Shown piece after piece: positions 8,062-16,743 of a DNA stretch of 64,000 nucleotides; the first letter of the stretch is position 1, and each line of letters starts with the position of its first letter. This DNA is from Sphaerotilus microaerophilus (lineage in GTDB: Bacteria; Pseudomonadota; Gammaproteobacteria; Burkholderiales; Burkholderiaceae_C): the NCBI RefSeq assembly GCF_023734135.1, contig NZ_AP025730.1, positions 3,224,001 to 3,288,000 of the forward strand, given 5' to 3'. The position numbers and the translations under genes were made by a program. The notes beneath the pieces were generated by a model. It did no database searches. It was not told where the DNA came from and saw only the letters and a program-made list of their open reading frames with translations.

Positions 8062-9005
8062 CGCTGCGCCTCCTGTGCTTCGGCCTGGTATTTGTTGAAG
8101 ATGGCCAGCGGCACGATGATCAGCAGGATCATCACCACCGCCACCGCCGAGGCCATTGGCCAGTCGTTGTTGGAGAAGAACTCGTCCCACATCGTGCGGC
8201 CGATCATCATCGTCTCCGGTCCGCCGAGCAGCTCGGGGATGACGAACTCGCCCACGCAGGGGATGAACACCAGCATCGAGCCGGCGATGATGCCTGCCTT
8301 GGACAGCGGTACGGTGATCTTCCAGAACGTCACCCAGGGCGTGGCGCCGAGGTCGGCGGCGGCTTCCAGCAGGCGCAGGTCCATCTTGGCGAGGTTGCCG
8401 TACAGCGGCAGCACCATGAAGGGCAGGTAGGTGTAGACCATGCCCAGCACGAGCGAGAAGGGCGTGTTCATCAGCTTGCCCGGCGCGGTGATCAGGCCGG
8501 CAGCGGCCAGCAGCTGGTCGGCTCCGGTGGCGATCAGCAGGTCGGCCACCCAGCCATGCTCGGAGAGCAGCGCCTTCCAGGAGTACACGCGCAGCAGGAA
8601 CGAGGTCCAGAAGGGCAGCATCACCAGCATCAGCAGGGCCGGCTGCACGGTGGCCTTCGCCCGTGCCATGAAATAGGCGAAGGGGTAGCCGATGCCCAGG
8701 CAGAGCAGCGTGGTGGCCGCGGCGTACTTCAGGCTGGCGAGGTAGGTGCGCCAGTACAGCTCGTCCTGGGTGATGAAGACGTAGTTGCCCAGCTTGATGC
8801 TGAGCTGCAGCAGGCCATCCCGGTAGGTGACCAAGTCCTTGAACTGCACCGTCTCCATCTCGGAGACGCTGATCTTGGCCAGGATCAGGAAGGGCAGCAG
8901 GAAGAACACCAGCAGCCAAAGGTAGGGGATGCCGATCACTACGCGCCGGCCCGTGAACCAGCCACGCAGGCGCGACCCCAGGGACCCGAGCGAGGCGAGG
9001 CTCAT
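8058..9005 (-). CDS. potH: Putrescine ABC transporter permease PotH
   Basis: 315-aa permease paired with PotI. The N-terminal IGIPYLWLLVFFLLPFLILAKISVS helix, a long periplasmic loop containing the second-helix leader TYRDGLLQLSIKLGNY, and the EAA loop LLEAAADLGATPWVTFWKITVP are typical of PotH. It ends FNKYQAEAQEAQR. The start at 9005 is chosen because it overlaps the potG stop by 4 bp and lies at the conserved position; an open frame continues upstream only antiparallel to potG. PotHI form the channel for periplasmic putrescine delivered by PotF. Confidence 0.93.
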   Translation of the reverse strand: MSLASLGSLGSRLRGWFTGRRVVIGIPYLWLLVFFLLPFLILAKISVSEMETVQFKDLVTYRDGLLQLSIKLGNYVFITQDELYWRTYLASLKYAAATTLLCLGIGYPFAYFMARAKATVQPALLMLVMLPFWTSFLLRVYSWKALLSEHGWVADLLIATGADQLLAAAGLITAPGKLMNTPFSLVLGMVYTYLPFMVLPLYGNLAKMDLRLLEAAADLGATPWVTFWKITVPLSKAGIIAGSMLVFIPCVGEFVIPELLGGPETMMIGRTMWDEFFSNNDWPMASAVAVVMILLIIVPLAIFNKYQAEAQEAQR

Positions 9006-10141
9006 TGCGTCAGCACCACGTGGGCCGAACGCGACCAGTGCGCCCAGACCTCGTCGCCCCAGGTCAGCTCGTCGTCGCGGTGGCGCTGCGTGTTGGCGAG
9101 CGTGACCTTGAGCACCGCGCCGCTGCCCAGCTGCACGTGGTAGACCGTGTAGCCGCCGAAGTAGGACAGCTCCTTGATCGTGCCGCGTGCGGTGTTGAAC
9201 GCGTCGCTGGGTGCGTGGCGGCCAATGTGGATCTTCTCGGGCCGCAGCGCCACCGTGACGGCCATGCCTTCGGTGCCGGTGATGCCGTGGCCGACGTAGT
9301 GGCGGCAGTCGGGGCAGTCGATCACGACGTGGTCGGGCTCGTCCACCGCCAGCGTGCCGTCCATCAGGTTGACGTTGCCGATGAAGTCGGCCACGAAGCG
9401 GGTGGCTGGCGTCTCGTAGATCTCGCTCGGGTGGCCCACCTGCAGGAAGCGGCCCTCGCTCATCACCGCGATGCGCGAGGCCATGGTCATCGCCTCTTCC
9501 TGGTCGTGTGTCACCATCACGCAGGTCACGCCGACCTGCTCGATGATGTTGACCAGCTCGATCTGGGTCTGCTCGCGCAGCTTCTTGTCGAGTGCGCCGA
9601 GCGGCTCGTCCAGCAGCAGCAGCTGCGGCTGCTTGGCCAGGCTGCGCGCCAGGGCCACGCGCTGCTGCTGCCCGCCGGAGAGCTGGTGCGGCCGGCGCTT
9701 GGCGTACTTGGCCAGCTGGGTGAGCTTGAGCATGGCCTCGACCCGCTCGGCCACGCGGTCCCTGGCCCAGCCGTCGCGCTGCAGCCCGAAGGCGATGTTC
9801 TCCCACACCGTCAGGTGCGGGAACAGCGCGTAGGACTGGAACATCATGTTCAGCGGCCGCTCGTAGGGCGGCAGCCCGGCGAGGTCCTGCCCGTTGAGGA
9901 TGATCCGCCCCGAGGTGGGTGTCTCGAAGCCCGCCAGCATGCGCAGCAGCGTCGTCTTGCCGCAGCCCGACGAGCCCAGCAGCGCGAAGATCTCGCCCTT
10001 GGCGATGTCCAGGCTGACGTGGTCGACGGCCTTGTAGCCGCTGAAGTCCTTGACGATGTCGCGGATCTGCAGGAAAGCCGGTTGCCCGGCTCCTGCTGCG
10101 GCCGGTGACACCGTCGCCGCCGCCGCACTGCTGCTTGCCAT
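9002..10141 (-). CDS. potG: Putrescine ABC transporter ATP-binding protein PotG
   Basis: 379-aa ATPase. Walker A is LLGSSGCGKTT, the Q-loop is MMFQSYALFPHL, the signature is LSGGQQQRVALARSLA, Walker B is LLLLDEPLGALD and the switch His is VMVTHDQEEAM. The C-terminal third is the TOBE/OB regulatory domain, with a CPDCRHYVGHGI segment containing a CxxC pair that is common in PotG. The Ala/Ser-rich N-terminal 20 residues are probably disordered. It energises PotHI. It is followed by potH with a 4-bp overlap and preceded by potF. Confidence 0.94.
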   Translation of the reverse strand: MASSSAAAATVSPAAAGAGQPAFLQIRDIVKDFSGYKAVDHVSLDIAKGEIFALLGSSGCGKTTLLRMLAGFETPTSGRIILNGQDLAGLPPYERPLNMMFQSYALFPHLTVWENIAFGLQRDGWARDRVAERVEAMLKLTQLAKYAKRRPHQLSGGQQQRVALARSLAKQPQLLLLDEPLGALDKKLREQTQIELVNIIEQVGVTCVMVTHDQEEAMTMASRIAVMSEGRFLQVGHPSEIYETPATRFVADFIGNVNLMDGTLAVDEPDHVVIDCPDCRHYVGHGITGTEGMAVTVALRPEKIHIGRHAPSDAFNTARGTIKELSYFGGYTVYHVQLGSGAVLKVTLANTQRHRDDELTWGDEVWAHWSRSAHVVLTQ

Positions 10142-10179
10142 CGATGCGCTCCTTCCGGTCCGTCGGGCCAGCGATCAGG

Positions 10180-11298
10180 TCACATGCCGGTCTTGAAGCC
10201 GGTGTAGGTGCGCGTCATCAGGCGGCGCAGGTCGTTGTTCAGCGCATCCGGGGCGACCATCTTCTTCATGTCCGCGTCGGACAGGAACACGGTCGGGTTG
10301 CTCGCCACCTCGGGTTTGACGAACTTGCGCGATTCCTTGTTCGGGTTGGCGTAGAACACCTTGTTGGTCAGCGCCGCGTGCACTTCGGGGCGCAGCAGGT
10401 AGTTGATCCACTTGTGGGCGTTGCCGGGGTGGGCGGCATCGGCGGGGATCACCATCACGTCGAAGAAGAGGATGCCGCCGCTCTTAGGGATCAGCACCTG
10501 GATGTTCTGGCCGGTCTTGCCGTCAATGGCACGCTGGCGCGCGATGCTGATGTCTCCCGACCAGCCCAGCGCCAGGCAGATCGAGCCGTTGGCCATGTCG
10601 TTGATGTAGCCCGACGAACTGAACAGCGTCACCGAGGGGCGCACGCTCTTGAGCAGGTTGGCCGCGGCGGTGTAGTCCCCGGGGCTCTTGCTGAAGGCCG
10701 GCTTGCCGAGGTAGTGCAGGGCGGCGGGGATCACTTCCGTGGCGGAGTCGAGGAAGGACACGCCGCAGGACTTCATCTTCGAGACGTACTCGGGCTTGAA
10801 GACCAGGTCCCAGGCGTTGTCGGGCATCGGTGTGCTGCCCAGCGCGGCCTTGACCTTCTCGACGTTGATGCCCACCGTGGTGTAGCCCCACAGCCAGTTG
10901 ACCATGTACTCGTTGCCCGGGTCCATGCGGGCGAGCTGCGCCTGCACCGCCGGGTCGAGGTGCTTGTAGTTGGCGATCTGGGCCTTGTCGATCTTGCGCA
11001 GCAGGCCGCCGTCGGCCTGCAGCTTGGCCCAGTTGGACGAGGGCACCACGATGTCGTAGCCCGTCTTGCCCGCCACCAGCTTGGCGTGGACGATCTCGTT
11101 GTTGTCGAAGTTGTCGTAGCGGACCTTGATGCCGGTTTCCTTCTCGAAGTTCCGGATCGTGTCCTCGGCGATGTAGTCTGACCAGTTGTAGATGTTCAGC
11201 ACCTTCTCCTCTTCCTGCGCGATCGCGCTGGCGCCAGCAAGGAGGGAGAGGGCCGCAGCCGCCAGGGAGACGACCGATCGGACAGACATCAGTTTCAT
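10180..11298 (-). CDS. potF: Periplasmic putrescine-binding protein PotF
   Basis: 372 aa, starting MKLMSVRSVV with a signal peptide cleaved near ASAIAQ. The mature start EEEKVLNIYNWSDYIAEDTI is the hallmark of PotD/PotF (the NWSDYI motif helps form the ligand pocket). Further polyamine-binding features are VPSSNWAKLQADGGL, NWLWGYTTVGIN and ALGWSGDI. The start at 11298 is supported by a strong GGAGG ribosome-binding site 7 bp upstream. The protein captures putrescine in the periplasm and hands it to PotHI. It is the first gene of the potFGHI block and lies downstream of spuC. Confidence 0.94.
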   Translation of the reverse strand: MKLMSVRSVVSLAAAALSLLAGASAIAQEEEKVLNIYNWSDYIAEDTIRNFEKETGIKVRYDNFDNNEIVHAKLVAGKTGYDIVVPSSNWAKLQADGGLLRKIDKAQIANYKHLDPAVQAQLARMDPGNEYMVNWLWGYTTVGINVEKVKAALGSTPMPDNAWDLVFKPEYVSKMKSCGVSFLDSATEVIPAALHYLGKPAFSKSPGDYTAAANLLKSVRPSVTLFSSSGYINDMANGSICLALGWSGDISIARQRAIDGKTGQNIQVLIPKSGGILFFDVMVIPADAAHPGNAHKWINYLLRPEVHAALTNKVFYANPNKESRKFVKPEVASNPTVFLSDADMKKMVAPDALNNDLRRLMTRTYTGFKTGM

Positions 11299-11400
11299 GA
11301 AGGAACCTCCAGGAAGGTGAGGCCGTGGGGCCTGGGGACAGCAGTGTCGGAGCGTGACGCGCCGTAACGCACGTGATGTTTGCAACGAGTCTAAGGTGAG

Positions 11401-11419
11401 GCCGGCCCGGTGGGCCGGC
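11401..11419. other. Strong GC hairpin between spuC and potF
   Basis: A perfect 8-bp stem (GCCGGCCC / GGGCCGGC) with a 3-nt loop lies in the 185-bp gap between the spuC stop (11484) and the potF start (11298). There is no U-tract on either strand, so it is not a classical intrinsic terminator. It could act as an attenuator, a 3' mRNA stabiliser for spuC or a Rho-dependent site. The rest of this gap shows no clear promoter boxes. Confidence 0.45.
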
Positions 11420-11483
11420 GCGGCGGCCGAAATCTGCCCACCGCCTCCCCACGATGACTTGCTTACAACAGCCGCCGGGCGGG

Positions 11484-12866
11484 TCATGGCATCCAGCCGC
11501 GTGCGCGCACGTCGGCCAGGGTCAGGTCCAGGCAGCGGCGGATCAGCGCCACCATCTCGTCGACCTGCGCCAGCGTCATCACCAGCGGCGGCGCGATGAT
11601 CATGCGGTCACCCACCGCGCGCATGATCAGCCCGTTGCCGAAGCAGTGGCCGCGGCAGAGCATGCCGATCTCCAGCTCGCCGGGGAAGGCCTCTCCGCTC
11701 GCCCGGTCCTTGACCAGCAGCAGTGCGCCCATCGCGCCGCAGGTCTGCGCCTCGCCCACCAGCGGGTGCTCGCCCAGCTGTGCGAACTGCTCGGCCAGGT
11801 AGGGCCCCAACTCGTCGTGCACGTGCTCGACCAGCTTCAACTCGCGGATCAGGCGGATGTTGGCCAGCGCCACCGCGCAGGCCACCGGGTGGCCGGAGTA
11901 GGTGTAGCCGTGCTCGAACTCGCCACCCTGCTCGATGAGCACCTTGGCGACGCGCTCGCCCACCATCACGCCGCCCAGCGGGATGTAGCCGCTGGTCACG
12001 CCCTTGGCGAAGGTGATGAGGTCCGGCCGGCTGCCCACGGTCTGGCAGCCGAACCAGTGGCCGGTGCGCCCGAAGCCGCAGATCACCTCGTCGCTCACCA
12101 GCAGGACGCCGTACTGGTCGCAGATGCGCTGGATCTCGGGCCAGTAGGTCTCGGGCGGCACGATCACGCCGCCGGCGCCCTGGATCGGCTCGGCGATGAA
12201 GGCGGCCACCTTCTCCGGGCCGACCTCCAGGATCTTCTGCTCCAGCCAGCCGGCCGCCACCTTGCCGAATTCGGCGCGGCAGAGCCCCGCCGGGCGGCCG
12301 TGCAGCCACCAGTAGGGCTGCTCGATGTGCGTGATGCCGGGAATCGGCAGCCCGCCCTGGGCGTGCATGTACTTCATGCCGCCCAGCGAGGCGCCCGCCA
12401 TCGTGGAGCCGTGGTAGCCGTTCCAGCGGCTGATGATGACCTGGCGCTCGGGCTGGCCCTGCAGGTCCCAGTAGCGGCGCACCATTCGCACCACGGTGTC
12501 GTTGCCCTCCGAGCCCGAGCCGGCGTAGAAGACGTGCTGGAAGCCCGGCGGCATCACCTCGGCCAGCAGCTCGGCCAGCTCGACGGCCGGCGGCGTGGTG
12601 GTCTGGAAGAAGCTGTTGTAGAAGGGCAGTTCCCGCAGTTGACGGGTGGCCGCGTCGATCAGCTCCTGGCGGCCGTAGCCGACGTTGACGCACCACAGGC
12701 CGCTCATCGCGTCGAGGATGCGGTGGCCCTCGCTGTCGCGCAGGTAGATGTTCTCGGCGCTGGTGATGATGCGCGAGCCCTTCTTGGCCAGCGCCTGGAA
12801 ATCGGTGAAGGGGTGCAGGAAGTGCGCCGCGTCCGCGGCCTGCCATTCGGCGGTGGTTCTTGTCAT
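11484..12866 (-). CDS. spuC: Putrescine-pyruvate aminotransferase (SpuC-like)
   Basis: 460-aa PLP class-III aminotransferase. Features are GLWCVNVGYGRQEL, GSGSEGNDTVVRMVRRYW (phosphate-binding region), WNGYHGSTMAGASLGGM, DEVICGFGRTGHWFG (Asp that pairs with PLP) and the Lys-containing TFAKGVTSGYIPLG. The family converts putrescine and pyruvate to 4-aminobutyraldehyde and alanine, giving a route parallel to PuuA-D. The start at 12866 is preferred to ATG 12878, because a GGAG Shine-Dalgarno lies 6 bp upstream of the inner ATG, within the codons of the outer one. It lies between puuA and potF on the same strand. Confidence 0.9.
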   Translation of the reverse strand: MTRTTAEWQAADAAHFLHPFTDFQALAKKGSRIITSAENIYLRDSEGHRILDAMSGLWCVNVGYGRQELIDAATRQLRELPFYNSFFQTTTPPAVELAELLAEVMPPGFQHVFYAGSGSEGNDTVVRMVRRYWDLQGQPERQVIISRWNGYHGSTMAGASLGGMKYMHAQGGLPIPGITHIEQPYWWLHGRPAGLCRAEFGKVAAGWLEQKILEVGPEKVAAFIAEPIQGAGGVIVPPETYWPEIQRICDQYGVLLVSDEVICGFGRTGHWFGCQTVGSRPDLITFAKGVTSGYIPLGGVMVGERVAKVLIEQGGEFEHGYTYSGHPVACAVALANIRLIRELKLVEHVHDELGPYLAEQFAQLGEHPLVGEAQTCGAMGALLLVKDRASGEAFPGELEIGMLCRGHCFGNGLIMRAVGDRMIIAPPLVMTLAQVDEMVALIRRCLDLTLADVRARGWMP

Positions 12867-12907
12867 GACGTACTCCATGGATGGCGTTGGGTCTTCGTCC
12901 AGCAGAC

Positions 12908-12983
12908 ACCGCGGAGCCGGCTTTGCCGGGCCGCTGGTGTCGCCCCCTTGAGGGGGAGCGGCGTCAGCCGCAACGGGGGTGGG
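12908..12983. repeat. REP-like double-hairpin element between puuA and spuC
   Basis: Three stacked inverted repeats fill this gap. First comes CACCGCGGAGCCGGC with its partner GCCGGGCCGCTGGTG around a TTT loop, then CCCCCTTGAGGGGG, then GCGGCGTCAGCCGC, ending in GGGGGTGGG right at the puuA stop. This 'CCCC hairpin, second hairpin, GGGGTGG' layout is a known type of extragenic palindrome in Burkholderiales genomes (from memory). It can act as an mRNA stabiliser or transcription barrier. It has the same overall design as the elements at 60880-62015, with a different sequence. Confidence 0.6.
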
Positions 12984-14351
12984 CTACACGTGCAGCAGGA
13001 GGTGCTCGCGCTCCCAGGGCGAGATCACCTTCATGAACTCGGCGTGCTCGATCTCCTTGACCTCGGTGTAGACGGTCACGAACTCCTCGCCGAGCACCGC
13101 CGCCAGGTCCTTCTCGGCGCGCAGCTTCTCCAGCGCCTCGCCCAGGCTGCGCGGCAGCTGGTAGTCGCCCAGGTAGGCGTCGCCCTTGCACTCGGGAGTG
13201 GGCTCGATGCGGTTCTGGATGCCCAGCCAGCCGCAGGCCAGGGTGGCGGCCAGGGCCACGTAGGGGTTGGCGTCGGCGCCGATCACGCGGTTCTCGATGC
13301 GGCGCGCCGCCGGGCTGGCCACGGGCGATCGGATGCCCACGGTGCGGTTGTCGGTGCCCCACTGGATGTTGATCGGCGCGGCGGTGAAGCGCGCCAGCCG
13401 GCGGTAGCTGTTGACGTAGGGGGCGAACAGCGCCATCGCCGCCGGGATGTAGTGCTGCAGCCCGCCGATGTACCAGCGGAAGGCGTCGCTGGCCGAGCCG
13501 TCCGGGTTGCTGAAGATGTTCTGGCCCTGCTGGTCCACCACGCTCTGGTGGATGTGCATCGCGCTGCCCGGCTCGCCCGCGATCGGCTTGGCCATGAAAG
13601 TGGCGAACATGTTGTGCCGCATGGCCGCCTCGCGCACCGTGCGCTTGAAGAAGAACACCTCGTCGGCCAGCCCCAGCGGGTGGTCGTGGAAAAAGTTGAT
13701 CTCCATCTGCCCGGCACCGATCTCGTGGATCAACGTGTCGACGTTCAGCTCCATCTGCTCGCAGTAGGAGTAGACGTCCTCGAACAGCGGGTCGAACTCG
13801 TTGACCGCGTCGATCGAGTAGGCCTGGCGCGAGGTTTCCGCCCGGCCGCTGCGGCCAATGGGCGGCTTGAGCGGCATGTCTGGGTCGGTGTTGCGCGCCA
13901 CCAGGTAGAACTCCAGCTCGGGCGCCACGATCGGATTCCAACCCGCACCCTCGTACAGGTCGCACACGCGCCGCAGCACCGAGCGCGGCGCGAAGGGCAC
14001 CATGCGGCCGTCCTTGTCGTAGCAGTCGTGGATGACCTGCGCGGTCGGGTCGGTGGCCCAGGGCACGATGCGCACCGTGCGCGGGTCGGGGCGCAGGTGC
14101 ATGTCGCGGTCGGTGGGGTTGATGACGTCGTAGTAAGGCCCCTCCTCGGGGAACTCGCCCGTCACGCCCATCGCGACCACCGCCTCGGGCAGCCGCATGC
14201 CGCGGTCCTCGGTGAACTTCTGGCGCGGCAGGATCTTGCCGCGCGCCACGCCGGTCAAGTCCGGCACCAGGCATTCGATCTCGGTGACGCGCCGCTCGTT
14301 GAGCCAGTTCTCGAGTTCGGCGAAAGTGAAATGTTCTCTGCTGCTGACCAT
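12984..14351 (-). CDS. puuA: Gamma-glutamylputrescine synthetase (PuuA-like, glutamine synthetase family)
   Basis: 455 aa of the GlnA-like/PuuA branch of the glutamine synthetase fold. Metal- and ATP-binding motifs are PELEFYLV, HEIGAGQMEINF, FMAKPIAGEPGSAMHIHQS, NRTVGIRSP and RIENRVIGADANPYVALAA. It lacks the adenylylation loop typical of housekeeping GlnA. It ligates glutamate to putrescine, protecting it as gamma-glutamylputrescine. The next enzymes (PuuB, PuuC, PuuD) are all in the neighbourhood, which favours PuuA over glutamine synthetase. The puuD gene lies upstream on the same strand, separated by 126 bp. Confidence 0.9.
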   Translation of the reverse strand: MVSSREHFTFAELENWLNERRVTEIECLVPDLTGVARGKILPRQKFTEDRGMRLPEAVVAMGVTGEFPEEGPYYDVINPTDRDMHLRPDPRTVRIVPWATDPTAQVIHDCYDKDGRMVPFAPRSVLRRVCDLYEGAGWNPIVAPELEFYLVARNTDPDMPLKPPIGRSGRAETSRQAYSIDAVNEFDPLFEDVYSYCEQMELNVDTLIHEIGAGQMEINFFHDHPLGLADEVFFFKRTVREAAMRHNMFATFMAKPIAGEPGSAMHIHQSVVDQQGQNIFSNPDGSASDAFRWYIGGLQHYIPAAMALFAPYVNSYRRLARFTAAPINIQWGTDNRTVGIRSPVASPAARRIENRVIGADANPYVALAATLACGWLGIQNRIEPTPECKGDAYLGDYQLPRSLGEALEKLRAEKDLAAVLGEEFVTVYTEVKEIEHAEFMKVISPWEREHLLLHV

Positions 14352-14477
14352 GGGGTCTCCCGTTGACCATCCCGTTCGGTGCCTTCGATGCGCTCAGGGC
14401 GCCCGGGCATCAGGCCGGGGATGCATGGGCCTGGGAAGCAGGTGCCGGCGACGCCAGATGAGGCGGCCGGCACCCGG

Positions 14478-15266
14478 TCAGCGATCGGGGGGGCGGTGGG
14501 TGTCGCGGTAATCCTGGCAGGCCGCACCGAAGGCACGCAGGAGGGCCATGGAGACCGGGTTGTCGGCTGCCAGCCACTCCGGGTGCCACTGCACGCACAG
14601 GGCGAATCCGGGGGTGTCGGCGGTAGGGACCGTCGAGAAGGCCTCGACCAGCCCATCGGGCGCGAGTGCCTCGACACGCAGGCCGTCGGCCAGGCGGTTC
14701 ACGCCCTGGCCGTGCACGCTGTTGACCTGCAGTTCGGCGCCGACGCCGAAGAGCCTTTCGAGCCAGCCGCCGCGCTGCACCACGATGGGGTGCGACGCGG
14801 CGTACTGCACCTCGGCGGGGGCCGCTTCCGGGGCGCGGTGGTCGTGCTTGCCGGGCACCTCCTGCACCGCCTGGTGCAGGCTGCCGCCCAGCGCGACGTT
14901 GGCTTCCTGGAAGCCCCGGCAGATCGCCAGCAGCGGGATGCCGCGCTGCAGCGCTTTCGGGATCAGCGGCAGTGTCCAGTCGTCACGCACCGGGTCGAGC
15001 GGCAGGCGCTGGTCGTAGACCTCCTCGCCGTAGTGGCTGGGGTGCACGTTGGAGGGCGAGCCGGTCAGCAGCACGCCATCGGCCAAGTCCAGCAGGACGT
15101 CCAGCTCCGCGGGCGAGGCCGAAGGCACCACCAGCGGCAGCGCGCCGGCCAGGCGCACCGCGTCGACGTACTTCTTGCCTGCCACGTGGAAGGGATGCTG
15201 TCCAAGCATCCGGTTGCAGGCCGGGACCAGCACGAGCGGCTGGCTGGACGGGGGTAGGGTGCTCAT
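14478..15266 (-). CDS. puuD: Gamma-glutamyl-GABA hydrolase (PuuD-like class-I amidotransferase)
   Basis: 262-aa peptidase-C26 protein. The nucleophile elbow is LLAICRGFQEANVALGGSL (catalytic Cys in ICRG), preceded by VLLTGSPSNVHP. The catalytic His-Glu pair is in VQWHPEW. It hydrolyses gamma-glutamyl-GABA to GABA and glutamate, the last Puu step. The ATG at 15266 (MSTLPP) is chosen as start; a GTG five codons upstream is possible, and neither has a strong Shine-Dalgarno. The 136-bp gap to the puuB stop upstream shows no obvious regulatory site. Confidence 0.9.
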   Translation of the reverse strand: MSTLPPSSQPLVLVPACNRMLGQHPFHVAGKKYVDAVRLAGALPLVVPSASPAELDVLLDLADGVLLTGSPSNVHPSHYGEEVYDQRLPLDPVRDDWTLPLIPKALQRGIPLLAICRGFQEANVALGGSLHQAVQEVPGKHDHRAPEAAPAEVQYAASHPIVVQRGGWLERLFGVGAELQVNSVHGQGVNRLADGLRVEALAPDGLVEAFSTVPTADTPGFALCVQWHPEWLAADNPVSMALLRAFGAACQDYRDTHRPPDR

Positions 15267-15417
15267 TGGGCTTGCCGCCACGGGGCTGAGTCCGCGGCTC
15301 TGGGCTTACTGAAGTGATGGATGGTTCCTGCTCGTGCAGGGAGTGTGCCAGAGGCGTTGGGGGCCGGTGCGCGGGGTTCCACCAAGGCCCGATCTCCGAC
15401 CTGTCGAGGGACGCCTG

Positions 15418-16728
15418 CTACCAGAAGCTGTCGCGCAGCCGGTACCAGGCCATGCCCAGCACCAGCAGCGGCGTGCGCAGGTGCGCCCCGCCAGGGAAGG
15501 GGCGGTGCCGCAGCCGCGCAAAGGTGTCGAAGCGCTCGGCGTCCCCGGCCATGGCCTGTGCCACCAGCTGCCCTGCCAGCCCCGTGAGCGCCAGGCCGTG
15601 GCCCGAGAAGCCCTGCAGGTAGTAGACATTGGCGACATGGCCCCGTGCCGGCAGGCGGCCGAAATCCGGCGCGCGGTTCATCGACACGTCCACGAAGCCG
15701 CCCCACGCGTACGCCACCGCCACGCCCTGCAGCTGCGGAAAGGTCTGCACCATGCGCTGGCGCAGCCCCTCGGCCATGCGCAGCGGCGTGAGCGTGCTGT
15801 AGGTGGCGCGCCCACCGTAGAGCATGCGGTGATCGGCACTGAGCCGGTAGTAGTCCAGCACCCAGTTGTTGTCGCAGACCGCCGCGCCGCAGGGGATCAG
15901 CGCCCGCGCACGTTCGGGCGTCAGCGCCTCGGAGCCGACGATGTAGGTGCCGACCGGCATGATGCGGGCCTGCAGCGCCGGCACCAAGCCCTGCAGGTAG
16001 ACGTTGCCGGCCAGCAGCACCTGGCGCGCGTGGACCTCGCCCTGGGTGGTGCGCAGCACGGGCTCCGGGCCCTCGACCAGCGCGGTGACAGGGCTGTGCT
16101 CGAACAGCTGCGCCCCGGCCTGCTCGGCCGCGCGTGCCAGGCCCAGGGTGTACTTGAGCGGATGCAGGTGGCCGGAACGGGCGTCGTACACCGCGCCGCG
16201 CACGCGCGGACTGGCGATCCAGTTCGGCAGGTCGGCCCGCTCGATCGGCCGCTGCTGCCAGCCGTAGAGGCGCTCCAACCGCTCGGCATCGTCGTACAGG
16301 CCGCGCGCCTTGCCCTCCTGCACCGCCACGCCGAGGAAGCCGTCGCGCCAGTCGCAGTCGATGCCGTGGCGCGCACAGCGGCTGCGGATCAGCGCCAGCG
16401 CGTCAATGGACATCGCGAAGATGCGCCGCGCCTCGTCCAGCCCCAGCTGCGCCTCGATCTGTCCCATCGAGCAGGCCAGCCCGTGGATCGCCTGGCCGCC
16501 GTTGCGCCCGCTGGCGCCCGAGCCGACCTGGCGGGCCTCCAGCAGCACCACGCGCCGGCCGTGCTCGGCCAGCTCCAGCGCGGCGGAGAGCCCCGCCAGC
16601 CCGCCGCCGACGATGGCCACGTCCGCCTCGATGCGCCCCTGCAGCGCCGGCCGATCCGCCCCGCGTGGCGCCGTGGCGGCGTAGTAGGAGTCGCGCGCCA
16701 GGCTCAGGTCGGTGTCGAGCAGGGCCAT
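15418..16728 (-). CDS. puuB: Gamma-glutamylputrescine oxidoreductase (PuuB-like FAD enzyme)
   Basis: 436-aa DAO-family FAD oxidoreductase. The ADP-binding Rossmann motif is VAIVGGGLAGLSAALELAEHG, followed by ASGRNGGQAIHG, where the GRNGGQ segment is the PuuB/OrdL hallmark near the flavin. The C-terminal FAD motif is YYLQGFSGHGLALTGLAGQL. It oxidatively deaminates gamma-glutamylputrescine to gamma-glutamyl-gamma-aminobutyraldehyde, the substrate of PuuC. It ends SFW, and its start at 16728 lies 15 bp from the stop of the upstream aminotransferase, so the two genes form one transcript. Confidence 0.9.
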   Translation of the reverse strand: MALLDTDLSLARDSYYAATAPRGADRPALQGRIEADVAIVGGGLAGLSAALELAEHGRRVVLLEARQVGSGASGRNGGQAIHGLACSMGQIEAQLGLDEARRIFAMSIDALALIRSRCARHGIDCDWRDGFLGVAVQEGKARGLYDDAERLERLYGWQQRPIERADLPNWIASPRVRGAVYDARSGHLHPLKYTLGLARAAEQAGAQLFEHSPVTALVEGPEPVLRTTQGEVHARQVLLAGNVYLQGLVPALQARIMPVGTYIVGSEALTPERARALIPCGAAVCDNNWVLDYYRLSADHRMLYGGRATYSTLTPLRMAEGLRQRMVQTFPQLQGVAVAYAWGGFVDVSMNRAPDFGRLPARGHVANVYYLQGFSGHGLALTGLAGQLVAQAMAGDAERFDTFARLRHRPFPGGAHLRTPLLVLGMAWYRLRDSFW

Positions 16729-16743
16729 GACGCCAGGCGCCGG

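Noticed and set aside
3470-8430. Very long plus-strand open frames (803 and 1047 codons)
   Set aside because: They are antisense to a DMT exporter, puuC, the porin and pot genes, and give Gly/Ala/Arg/His-rich translations without any domain; a normal effect of high GC at third positions.
12984-14351. Housekeeping glutamine synthetase for the PuuA-like gene
   Set aside because: Lacks the adenylylation region and lies in a complete Puu locus, so gamma-glutamylputrescine synthetase is the better call.
11454-14366. A 970-codon plus-strand frame
   Set aside because: It is the antisense shadow of spuC and puuA, which have complete catalytic motifs on the minus strand.
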